Virus record (IMG/VR): IMGVR_UViG_3300031951_009675 | Coordinates: 1-21,182 of that record | Length of the DNA: 21,182 nucleotides | Direction: 5' to 3' (one strand) | Source: a virus | Shown here: positions 1 to 8,200 of the stretch, piece by piece | How the letters are laid out: every line of letters begins with the position of its first letter | How positions within the stretch are numbered: the first letter of the stretch is position 1 | Made by a program: the position numbers and the translations under genes | Notes under the pieces: model-generated | The model's input: only the letters and a program-made list of their open reading frames with translations | Database searches by the model: none | Told to the model about the DNA's origin: nothing

Positions 1-65
1 CTGTTACCAAGCTTTGGTTCAAAATTCTTATAGAACATTTTGTCAAACTCTAAAATTTCTGGCAT
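1..65 (-). CDS. Probable tail tube protein, N-terminal fragment
   Basis: Only the first 21 codons lie in the window; the gene runs off the left edge. The start is the ATG at 63-65 and the peptide begins MPEILEFDKMFYKNFEPKLG. It lies 49 bases downstream of the sheath stop codon on the same strand. In T4-like phages the tail tube gene (gp19 family) directly follows the sheath gene, and the Glu-Pro-Lys-Leu-Gly-Asn segment is compatible with the N-terminus of tube-like proteins in T4-related phages. The assignment rests mainly on position. No Shine-Dalgarno sequence is visible; the leader is a run of A and T. A different small structural protein is possible. Confidence 0.6.
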   Translation of the reverse strand, partial: MPEILEFDKMFYKNFEPKLGN

Positions 66-93
66 TTTATTTTTATTTTATTTGTTATTCTAT

Positions 94-102
94 TATAAAT
101 AT
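94..102 (-). promoter_or_regulatory. Gene-junction 9-mer before tail tube gene
   Basis: The coding strand reads ATATTTATA (plus strand TATAAATAT), 28 bases before the ATG at 65, between the sheath stop and the tube start. On the coding strand it continues into AT, giving a TATAAT. One of a family of copies at gene starts in this window; function inferred, possibly a promoter. Confidence 0.4.
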
Positions 103-114
103 TTACTTTTTAAA

Positions 115-2415
115 TTATCCCGCGAAACTTGCACCAGTTGGTAAGATATTGAAATCAATTTGAATGAATTCAGCTGTCTTTGTTGGTTGTAAGTAGATAG
201 CTCCTTTAAGGATATTTCTATCAATTACATCTGGTGTATTATTTGTTTCATCCATTACTACTCTGAAAGCGTAAAGACCTTGTCTTTGTTGGATTGATTC
301 TAAATAAGGATTAACAATATTTAAGAATCTATTTCTTGTTTCAGAAGAGTTTTGTTCGAACACTAAATATTTTGAAGTTGAAGCGATATACTTTCTAACA
401 GTCAATAATAATCTTCTTACGTTGATTCTATCCAATGCTGATGGTTTATCTTGTAAAGTTTTCTGACCCCATACTACGATACCTTGTCCAGGGAACTGGC
501 AGATTGGGTTTACTTTACCTTCGTATAATGTATCTCTTTCAGATTGAGTTACTTTATCTAATACTGAAACTGCTCCTACTAATCCACCTCTATTTAAACC
601 TGCTGGTGCGAACCATTCTGCTGCTACTCTATCGTTTGCTGCGAATACGCCAGGTAATAATACTGATGGTGGAACTGTGATTAATTTATTTGTATTAACA
701 TCAATTGTTTTAATCCAAGGATAGTAAACTGCTGCGTAGTTTGAATCTACTGATTCAGCCTGTGTTACAGTTGCTGGTATTTTTGCATCAGCGTTTGCCG
801 CATCTGCAATAAAGAATGCATCTGCTCTTTGCTCAACCATATCAAGAATTGATGTCCAAACTGAACTATGGTCTGCTCTATTAACATGTGGTGCAACTAC
901 CATATTGATATCGTACTCATCTGTGTTAGATAGTGCTGCAATATGCGTTGCATATGCTGCTTTACCTGCTGTAGTTGATGGTTCTATATCTGCTGCGTTT
1001 GTATTTGGTGCATATCCATCAAAACCTTCTTGGAATGCAACAATAAATTGTCTTTTTGCTAATTCAGCTGAACCTGTTCCTTCTGAACCACCTAATACTC
1101 TACCACAAACAGTATCTAATGAGAATACAGAATTAGAACCATTACCTGCTCCGTGTGGTATTGGTTTCATATAAATTTTATTGTCAGCATTATTATCTAA
1201 ATCAATACCACTCATTTTTGCAGCATCTACTACTGAACCAGTTGAGAATGTTACTCTTGGTATAAAACTTTCATAATCAGCACTTTTAATAATACTCTTA
1301 TATGCAGCGTGTGCAAATGGTACTGCCTGTACAGGTGCTAATGCGTTTACATTTTGTATTCTAATATATTTTGAGTTATTTACCCAATCACCATTTTCTG
1401 TTACTTTACCTGTTAAAGAATTTATGCTTCTTTTTCTATCACCAATTACTCTACTAATATAGTTTGGAGAGTTAGGGTCAAGGTTTACGTTTGAGAAAGT
1501 TTCTAATACATTTTTCTTTTTGTCAGTATCATTGAAAGCTCTTACAACAACATTAAACGTACCATAATCAGTACCTGCTGTTGAGCCTGCTGCTTTTACA
1601 TTCGTAATTGCAACTTTTACTTTTGTATTAGCTGCGTTACCTGCTGTAATAGTTTCAATCTGGAAAAGATTATATCTTTCACCTGAAATTAGTTGAGATT
1701 GAATATATGGAGTCAATGCTTCACATGCACTACCATCACCTGCAGAACCACTAAATTTTTGATTATCTAATACAACTCTACTAACTACAACATTTGATGT
1801 AAACGAAGCTGTATAAGCTCCTGTATTTAAACCATCAGAATTTGATAATGTATAAGAACCTGTGTTAAATAAAAATCCATTTTCTTTAAAGAAAGCGTAT
1901 GAATATGCAGATTTAACTCCGTATGGAGATGTACCAAATACTGCTTCAATATCATTAGGTTCTGTTAATTTTAAAGATGCACTTATATTAAATCCAGTTC
2001 CTGCTAATTTAAAATCACCACCACCATCTGAATCACTAACGCTTATGCCCGCAAATCCAGCTGCACTACCTGATGTGTTGAATAAGATACCCAAAGCACC
2101 TGATTGTGAACCCGATGCTGCTATTAATAATAGCGGTGCATTTTCTGTATATCCTGCAGCTCCTGCTACTCTACAAATTGTTGCCGTTCCTGCTTCTCTT
2201 AAATAGTTTTGTACTGCTAATGGGGTATAGTAAGTACCATCAACACTACCAAATAATTGTTCGAATTCTGCTTGTGAATTAACAATTGTAGGTACTAATG
2301 GTCCTTCTTTAAAAGGTCCAATAAACGCTGCACCAATATCAGCAATTCCTTGTTGTAAGAATGAAAGGTCGTTTTCTTTTGTAAATACGCCTGGTGATAC
2401 TAATTTCTCTGCCAT
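115..2415 (-). CDS. Phage tail sheath protein (T4 gp18-like)
   Basis: Contractile sheath subunit that surrounds the tail tube and shortens to drive the tube through the host envelope. The 766-residue product starts MAEKLVSPGVFTKEND, the usual sheath N-terminus (SPGV followed by acidic and polar residues, then an Ala/Gly-rich segment and FGPFKEGP near 33). The C-terminal hundred residues match the conserved sheath domain of the T4 family: INVRRLLLTVRKYIA from 664, FEQN near 687, and FRVVMDETNNTPDVID at about 717-732. T4 gp18 is 659 residues, so this copy has roughly 100 extra, most easily placed in the variable middle that forms the outer, surface-exposed domains. The leader is A-rich without a Shine-Dalgarno sequence. 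The tube gene follows directly, as in other myoviruses. The family call is very secure. Confidence 0.96.
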   Translation of the reverse strand: MAEKLVSPGVFTKENDLSFLQQGIADIGAAFIGPFKEGPLVPTIVNSQAEFEQLFGSVDGTYYTPLAVQNYLREAGTATICRVAGAAGYTENAPLLLIAASGSQSGALGILFNTSGSAAGFAGISVSDSDGGGDFKLAGTGFNISASLKLTEPNDIEAVFGTSPYGVKSAYSYAFFKENGFLFNTGSYTLSNSDGLNTGAYTASFTSNVVVSRVVLDNQKFSGSAGDGSACEALTPYIQSQLISGERYNLFQIETITAGNAANTKVKVAITNVKAAGSTAGTDYGTFNVVVRAFNDTDKKKNVLETFSNVNLDPNSPNYISRVIGDRKRSINSLTGKVTENGDWVNNSKYIRIQNVNALAPVQAVPFAHAAYKSIIKSADYESFIPRVTFSTGSVVDAAKMSGIDLDNNADNKIYMKPIPHGAGNGSNSVFSLDTVCGRVLGGSEGTGSAELAKRQFIVAFQEGFDGYAPNTNAADIEPSTTAGKAAYATHIAALSNTDEYDINMVVAPHVNRADHSSVWTSILDMVEQRADAFFIADAANADAKIPATVTQAESVDSNYAAVYYPWIKTIDVNTNKLITVPPSVLLPGVFAANDRVAAEWFAPAGLNRGGLVGAVSVLDKVTQSERDTLYEGKVNPICQFPGQGIVVWGQKTLQDKPSALDRINVRRLLLTVRKYIASTSKYLVFEQNSSETRNRFLNIVNPYLESIQQRQGLYAFRVVMDETNNTPDVIDRNILKGAIYLQPTKTAEFIQIDFNILPTGASFAG

Positions 2416-2452
2416 TTTATATAGTTAATTTTTAAAAATTTGTAATTCTCAA

Positions 2453-2461
2453 TATAAATAT
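2453..2461 (-). promoter_or_regulatory. Gene-junction 9-mer before sheath gene
   Basis: ATATTTATA on the coding strand, 37 bases before the sheath ATG at 2415, in the 70-base gap after the Hint/LamG gene. A TTTTG lies 13 bases upstream of it, too close for the usual Bacteroidota -33/-7 spacing. Candidate promoter by recurrence only. Confidence 0.4.
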
Positions 2462-2485
2462 AAAGTTTTATTTCAAAACAATAAT

Positions 2486-4213
2486 TTATGGTCGATATGT
2501 TGGTTGGAAATAATCATAAACTTGTCCTATTTCAGAAGAACTCAATTGTCTATTGTAAAACAATACAGGTCCCATTTGCCCATTAAAATAATAATTGTTT
2601 TCTGCAAAGTTACCACCAACTTGAATTAATGCGGATGTTGTATATGTTTGTGTACCATTTGATACCGTACCTCTAGATGTTTTATCTGTAAATGCTTCGT
2701 TTGTTCCGTTAGCTTTTGCGGAATATGTAATCATATACCAAGTATTTGTATTTAAAGTAAATGAATTACTATTAAATTGTATATTTGTTCCATCGTGTAT
2801 AAAATATGTACCACTACCATTTGAATTCAAATACAAAGATATTAATCTATTAGCTGTTCCTGATGTAGTTTGTTTATTAAATATTTGGTAATATCCATTT
2901 GATGGATGTGATGTAAATCTAACCCAAGCTATAACCGTATATTCTGATGTATTAAATTGTGTATATCCACCATTGATATTTGTTGTACCATCTTTATACC
3001 AAAATTTATTTGTAGATAATGACCAATATTTATCAATTCTAGTTGCACCACTATTGTATGTTGGATTACCACCACTAATACCCGCCGCATTCGATACTCC
3101 TGCAGGTCTAACACCAGTTCCCCATCCTGTCAAATCTAACCAATCGGCTGTATCTGAACCCTGATAAGATGATGTTTTTGATGGGTCTAAATACATTCTT
3201 AATCCCGATGCTGGTATTGGTGGTTGTGTTGTTGTACCTTTGTTATGTGAAATCAATCCATTAGAAATATATACGTCTGCATTTTCTACATTCACAGTTA
3301 CAATTTCAACATCTTCTCTGATTAATTCAATATTTACAACTTCTACTTCCGATTGGTCTTGCATTATTAGTTTATCTCCTGGAAGTATATCACCTACATT
3401 TTTAAATTTATATTTGCCAATTTCATTATCCCAAACATATAATGGGTGAGTTTCAGTTGCTTTGATTAATCCATTATTTACTGAAATATATCCTGGAGCA
3501 AAATTAAAAGTTAAATCCGAAACCGTTACATTCTGTTCGTTGCCTGATATTGTATCTGATAGGAAAAATCTCCATTCAACTTGTTCACTTTCAGGGTCTT
3601 GAGTTTCATCAGGTAACCCAGTTGGGACCCATGCTTTTATTTGGTCACCAACATTTAAATCTTCCACATTTACCATATTACCGTTTGCTAATTGAATTTG
3701 CGTTCCAAATAATAAACAGAAATCATTTTCATTTATTGTATTATAAACATCAACTGCGTATAAAGTTTTTGTCGTTTTTACACCATAATTTGTTGCATTG
3801 ATATTATAACCATCAGCATATCCCATTGTTAATACTGCAGATGCTTCTGAATAATTTGATTGTGCAATCGATGCAGGAGTAATTGGTATAATTGTAGGGC
3901 CGGTTCCAAATGTATTAGAACCTGTAGTAAAATTAGAATTATTAAACGAACAAGTAAAGTTTGCTAATTGTTGTTGTACTTTTGAATAGAAAAGTGAGCC
4001 GGTTGTTGAAAATGTAAAATTTGCATTTTCTGTTGTACTCTCTACAATATATGTGAATGTAGGTGGATTTACTGTTACAGAATCCATTGCAAATCCATCT
4101 CTCATCGATGCTTGCACTCCGCCGGCTAATCCTCCTAAAGAAACTGCTCCAACTCTTGCTGAACCGCTTACTGCTCTATATAAGTTACCTAATGATAAGT
4201 TAGTTCTTGCCAT
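2486..4213 (-). CDS. Tail protein with internal Hint (intein-like) domain and C-terminal LamG domain
   Basis: 575 residues in three parts. Residues 1-165 are an unrecognised Ser/Thr/Asn-rich, beta-prone segment. Residues 166-324 form a Hint domain: it starts with Cys166 in CLLFGTQIQLANG, continues VEDLNVGDQI, has the TxxH motif at Thr253-His256 (TETHPLYV), and ends VYISNGLISHN with His323-Asn324. Residues from about 334 form a LamG/concanavalin-like domain (GLRMYLDPSKTSSY; YTVIAWVRF near 425; GQMGPVLFYNRQLSSSEI near 545). No homing-endonuclease insert is present. The residue after Asn324 is Lys, not Cys/Ser/Thr, so classical splicing is unlikely and autocleavage is the better guess. The role is inferred: a virion protein, possibly processed to free a sugar-binding domain. 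It lies 11 bases after the glycosyltransferase gene and before the sheath. Confidence 0.85.
   Translation of the reverse strand: MARTNLSLGNLYRAVSGSARVGAVSLGGLAGGVQASMRDGFAMDSVTVNPPTFTYIVESTTENANFTFSTTGSLFYSKVQQQLANFTCSFNNSNFTTGSNTFGTGPTIIPITPASIAQSNYSEASAVLTMGYADGYNINATNYGVKTTKTLYAVDVYNTINENDFCLLFGTQIQLANGNMVNVEDLNVGDQIKAWVPTGLPDETQDPESEQVEWRFFLSDTISGNEQNVTVSDLTFNFAPGYISVNNGLIKATETHPLYVWDNEIGKYKFKNVGDILPGDKLIMQDQSEVEVVNIELIREDVEIVTVNVENADVYISNGLISHNKGTTTQPPIPASGLRMYLDPSKTSSYQGSDTADWLDLTGWGTGVRPAGVSNAAGISGGNPTYNSGATRIDKYWSLSTNKFWYKDGTTNINGGYTQFNTSEYTVIAWVRFTSHPSNGYYQIFNKQTTSGTANRLISLYLNSNGSGTYFIHDGTNIQFNSNSFTLNTNTWYMITYSAKANGTNEAFTDKTSRGTVSNGTQTYTTSALIQVGGNFAENNYYFNGQMGPVLFYNRQLSSSEIGQVYDYFQPTYRP
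2489..3214 (-). other. LamG-like lectin domain region
   Basis: Residues about 334-575. The pattern is LRMYLDP, then W-x-D-L-T, a central AWVRF strand, and a terminal F-N-G-Q-M-G-P-V-x-F-Y-N-R strand followed by LSSSEI. This is the usual bacterial and phage LamG/Laminin_G_3 pattern for carbohydrate or surface binding. The 19431-20168 product has the same pattern. Confidence 0.75.
3242..3718 (-). other. Hint (Hedgehog/intein-type) autoprocessing domain
   Basis: Residues 166-324 of the 2486-4213 product. Block A begins at Cys166, block B is Thr253-x-x-His256, and block G ends His323-Asn324. At 159 residues it is of mini-intein size. About 45 residues between blocks A and B (roughly 197-245, acidic and aromatic) are an insertion. 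The catalytic residues for the N-S shift and Asn cyclisation are present, but the +1 residue is Lys. Confidence 0.85.
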
Positions 4214-4224
4214 GTATTAATTGA

Positions 4225-5223
4225 TTATAATCCATTATAAATATCTAAAAGTTTTTGTTTCCACACCTCTTTATTTGAAAAGTGTTCTATCATCCAATTT
4301 TTAAGTTTTTCAAACTCGCTTTTACGGGTTTCGTAATCATCTTTACAAATCGTTTCGTAGGTTTGTTTAAATGTTTCCTTGTCAGACGCTTTGTACTTAT
4401 AATCAAGTGGAACGTGCCATTTTTCATGTAATATTGGTAATTTACCCCAATCAACTGCTTCAAATATTCCATATCCGAAGGGTTCATATTCAAAACAAGA
4501 GTGAGATATCCCCCAATCAAGTCCGTAGAACTTTTCTTTATGTTTGTAATTAAACGGATATATTTTTGATTTTTCAAATCGGTATCCATATTTTTCTCTA
4601 TAATATCTTTTAAATGTTTGTGAGTTTGTAAATATAAATGAATCCAATCCATCAATATATTCTACATTTTTTCTACCTTCTGCTCTTGCTGCAAATCCTA
4701 TTTTTGTATTATCTTTTATTTCCTTTTTATGTGAAAATTCGTAATAATTGGAAATATGATAAAGATTTTCGGTTTGATATGGAAAGTTATACAATCCAAC
4801 CCAAATTTTACTTTTAATTTTATTAATTAATTCCGTTTCCCACTCCCAATTTCCATACCAATGTAAATATTGGTCTTTATTCATTTGACCTACCATTGAT
4901 ACTTTTGTCAAATTATGAAATACAATTGAATCTATTTTTTCTAAATTGTTGTGTATTGCTGTTGTTGGTGTGTAGTGACCATGAAGAATGTGTATCTTTC
5001 TTGCACCCTTTAATATTCTATCTATTTCCAATTCATTGGTTTCCCAAATATGGTCAATATCAATTGGAAATTGTTCGTAATTATCTGGTTTTTTTCTATG
5101 GAAAACTAGAAGTGGCTTTACTTCTAAATAAGGTGCCACTTCCTCTATCCAATTAGTTACCCATATATCAGCACCGCTGTTGAACCAAGGGCCTCCAGCG
5201 GTGGTATAATAAACATCATACAT
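4225..5223 (-). CDS. GT-B fold glycosyltransferase, GT4-like
   Basis: 332 residues. The C-terminal half has the EX7E signature of retaining GT-B enzymes at Glu247-Glu255 (EPFGYGIFE, then AVDWGKLPIL). Before it, GFAARAEGRKNVEYIDG at about 176-192 carries the Arg/Lys pair (Arg180, Lys185) in the position that binds donor phosphates in this fold. The N-terminal half starts MYDVYYTTAGGPWFNSGADI, with a glycine-rich loop and HILHGHY near 78. It would transfer a sugar from a nucleotide-sugar; donor and acceptor are unknown. It lies 3 bases after the 1751-residue fibre gene and 11 bases before the Hint/LamG gene, so it is surely co-expressed with tail genes. No signal peptide or membrane segment is visible, so it should be cytoplasmic. 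Glycosylation of the Ser/Thr-rich fibres is an inference; modification of host surface glycans or DNA bases is the alternative. Confidence 0.75.
   Translation of the reverse strand: MYDVYYTTAGGPWFNSGADIWVTNWIEEVAPYLEVKPLLVFHRKKPDNYEQFPIDIDHIWETNELEIDRILKGARKIHILHGHYTPTTAIHNNLEKIDSIVFHNLTKVSMVGQMNKDQYLHWYGNWEWETELINKIKSKIWVGLYNFPYQTENLYHISNYYEFSHKKEIKDNTKIGFAARAEGRKNVEYIDGLDSFIFTNSQTFKRYYREKYGYRFEKSKIYPFNYKHKEKFYGLDWGISHSCFEYEPFGYGIFEAVDWGKLPILHEKWHVPLDYKYKASDKETFKQTYETICKDDYETRKSEFEKLKNWMIEHFSNKEVWKQKLLDIYNGL
4236..4244 (-). promoter_or_regulatory. Gene-junction 9-mer inside the 3' end of the glycosyltransferase gene
   Basis: ATATTTATA on the coding strand, 22 bases before the ATG at 4213. 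It falls inside coding sequence, within codons for Asp327-Ile328-Tyr329-Asn330 of the glycosyltransferase. It continues to TATAAT on the coding strand. Candidate promoter for the Hint/LamG gene. Confidence 0.4.
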
Positions 5224-5226
5224 TAA

Positions 5227-8200
5227 TTATAACCCTTTATTTCTACAATTATCTAAATCTATTCTTAATTGTTCAATTTGTAATTGTTGTTCTTTTATAC
5301 CTTCAATTAATAATGCTACTAATTTATCGTATTTAACTGCTTTATATCCACTTTCTCTTGTCTGAACTAATTGTGGTAATACTGCTTCAATTTCTTGTGC
5401 GATTACACCCACATCATTTCCTTCGTATCCGTGCTCAATTTTGTTTTCTTCTTTCCAATCGTAAGTGTTACCACTAATCTTTCTGATTTTGTCGATTGCG
5501 TTTTCGATTGGTTTAATATTCTCTTTGAAACGAATATCCGAAGATGAGAATGCTACGATATCATTTGTTGCATCAATTCTACCAGCGGTAGCGGATGCTG
5601 CCATACCTATACCTAATGAGTTGAATTGAACGTTAGATGATGTTGTTACTGCCTGTCCGATTGAAATTGTACAACTATCGCCGGTTGTTGCACTTACCGA
5701 TACACCAGTACCTGCTGCAATACTTCTAACACCCGTATTTGTAATTGTGACTGCACCTGTTGCACCACTTACTGAAATACCACTACCTGCTACATTTGAA
5801 GTTACACCGGCATTAGTTAAAGTTACAGACCCACCCAATGATACCGAACCACCACCACTCATACCAGTTCCAGCAGTTACTGTCACCGAAGAGTTTGCCA
5901 ATTGTCCGTTTGTAATCGCTGCGGTTCCACTTAAATTGGATGTTGTTAAACCACTAATTTGAGATGAACCTGATATAATTCCACTTGCACCTGTGATTGT
6001 TGCTAATGTAATTGTGCCTCCAAGTGAAGTAGATGTTCCTGCAATTGTAATTGCGTTGTTCGTTAAACCAATTGTTGGAGTTGCACCTTCACCTGTATTA
6101 TTAGAAAGTGTAATGTTAGTTCCTGCTACTAATGATGCCACATAGTTACCAGATGTTCTAGTTCCTAATGCAATATCACCAGTTGTTGATGCAACATTGA
6201 TTTGCGAAGAACCCGAAACTACTCCCACTGCATTTAATCTAGTCAAAATACCACTTGCGTAGTTTGTAGTTGCGGTTAAATCAATTTGTGATGAACCCGA
6301 TACAACAGAATCACCACCTGTATTAAGATATCTACTATCAAAATCGGTTGTTAATTGTGATGAACCGGATACTATTCCGCTATTTCCTGTGATTGTTGCT
6401 AATGTAATTGACCCACCTAATGATGTCGAAGTACCAGCTATTGTTATTGCTGAATTACTTAATTTATCATTTGCAATTGAACCCGCTAACATTGCGTTGG
6501 TTACTCCACCTGTTGCTACTGAAATAGTTCTAGTTGTAGAAATATCTCCACCACCTGTTAAACCACTTCCCGCTGTAATTGAAACCGCCGTATGGTCAAC
6601 GTGTCTATTTGCTGAATATCCGGTTGTTGAATCGTGTGATACTTGTGATGAACCACTTATAACGGTATTTGAATTTAGTTGAGTTTTAACATCAGTTGCA
6701 AAGTTTGTAGTTGAACCTGCAGTAATTTGCGATGAACCGGAAACTAAATTTGGAATAGTAATATCGGCAGAACCATTAAATGAAGTTCCGTTGATTGTTC
6801 TTGCAGTTTGTAAAGTAGTTGCAGTTGATGCATTACCTGTTAATGCTCCTGTAAATCCAGTAGAAGTTACTGAAGTTAATCCCGTTAATGTAGTTGATGA
6901 TGCTCCTAATGATATTGCCGTTGTACCGATAGTTACGGAACTATTAGTTAATTGTGCATTACCGATTCCTGTTACTTGTGATGAACCACTAAATGCTCCA
7001 ATTGCATTTCCGATAACTGCCGCAGTAATTGAACCACCTAATGAAACCGAAGTTCCTGCTATTGTTATTGAACTATTTGTAAGGGAAGCATTCGCAATAT
7101 TTGAAAGTGTATTTGATGCACCACTTATAGTTTTATTTGTAAGTGTCTGTGTACCTGTTGTAGTTGCTATTGGTAATTCGGAACCTAAAGCACCTGCTAT
7201 CCAATAATCATTTGTTGTATCCCAAAGGAATGAACCTGATGTTGTAGTTGCTGCTGTTGCATCTCTAACTACTAAACCGGCATTAGTTGCACCAGTACCA
7301 TTTAATTGAATAATATTATCTGCTATATTAACTACTGTCGAATCTATTTGAGTAGTTGTACCTTGTACAGTCAAATTACCTTTAACGGTAACATTTGCAC
7401 CACTTAATCCAAATGCAGTATTAAATGAAGACGTGAATGTTTCTAAATTATTAGTATCAATTATTAAACTTGCAGTTGCGGAGTTTAAATTTGATATTGA
7501 AGTATCAATTGAGCCCGTTTTTGTAGCTAATGTAGTAAATCTTGTATCATATGAACCCGTTAAGGTTGCTAATGTAGTAAATCTTGTATTTGCCGAAGCG
7601 CTAAATAATTCTAAATTTGTAGTTTCAATTATTAAACTTGCAGTTGCGGAGTTTAAATTAGAAACTGAAGTGTTTAATGAACTGGTTGCTGATTGCACTC
7701 CTGTAAATTGTCCACTTATTACTGAATAATTTGTAGTTGCTGTTACATCTACCTGTGATGAACCCGAAACAACTCCAGTACCTTGTAATATTGTAGCCGC
7801 AGTAATAGTTCCACCCAAAGCGGTTGATGTTCCTGCAATAGTAATTGAACTATTTGTAAGAGATGAATTTGCAATACTACTCAATGTATTATTTGCACCA
7901 CTTATAGTTTTATTTGATAAACTTACGGTTGCTGTTGGAAAAGAACTTGTATAAGAGTTCAAATTACTAACCGAAGTATTTAAACTTGCGGTTGTCAATT
8001 CTAAATTAGAAGTTTCAGTTTCTAAATTACTTAATCTAGTTAACGCAGATGCAGTATGTGAGTTTAAATTCGAAACTGAAGTATTTAATGAACCTGTTGT
8101 AGTTCCTACAGCTGTCATTCTTGTTTCTAAAGATGAAGTGTAAGTACCTATTGTATTATGTCTTGTATCGTAAGAACCAGTTAAGGTTGCAAGAGTAGTA

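Noticed and set aside
1862-2206. 114-codon plus-strand open frame opposite the sheath gene
   Set aside because: It overlaps a secure conserved gene in antisense, and its composition is the complement of the sheath codons.
3242-3718. Classical splicing intein with homing endonuclease
   Set aside because: The Hint region is only 159 residues with no endonuclease motif, and the +1 residue is Lys, so splicing and homing are not supported.
4290-4655. 121-codon minus-strand frame inside the glycosyltransferase gene
   Set aside because: Same strand but another frame, fully nested in a gene with clear GT motifs; no domain seen.
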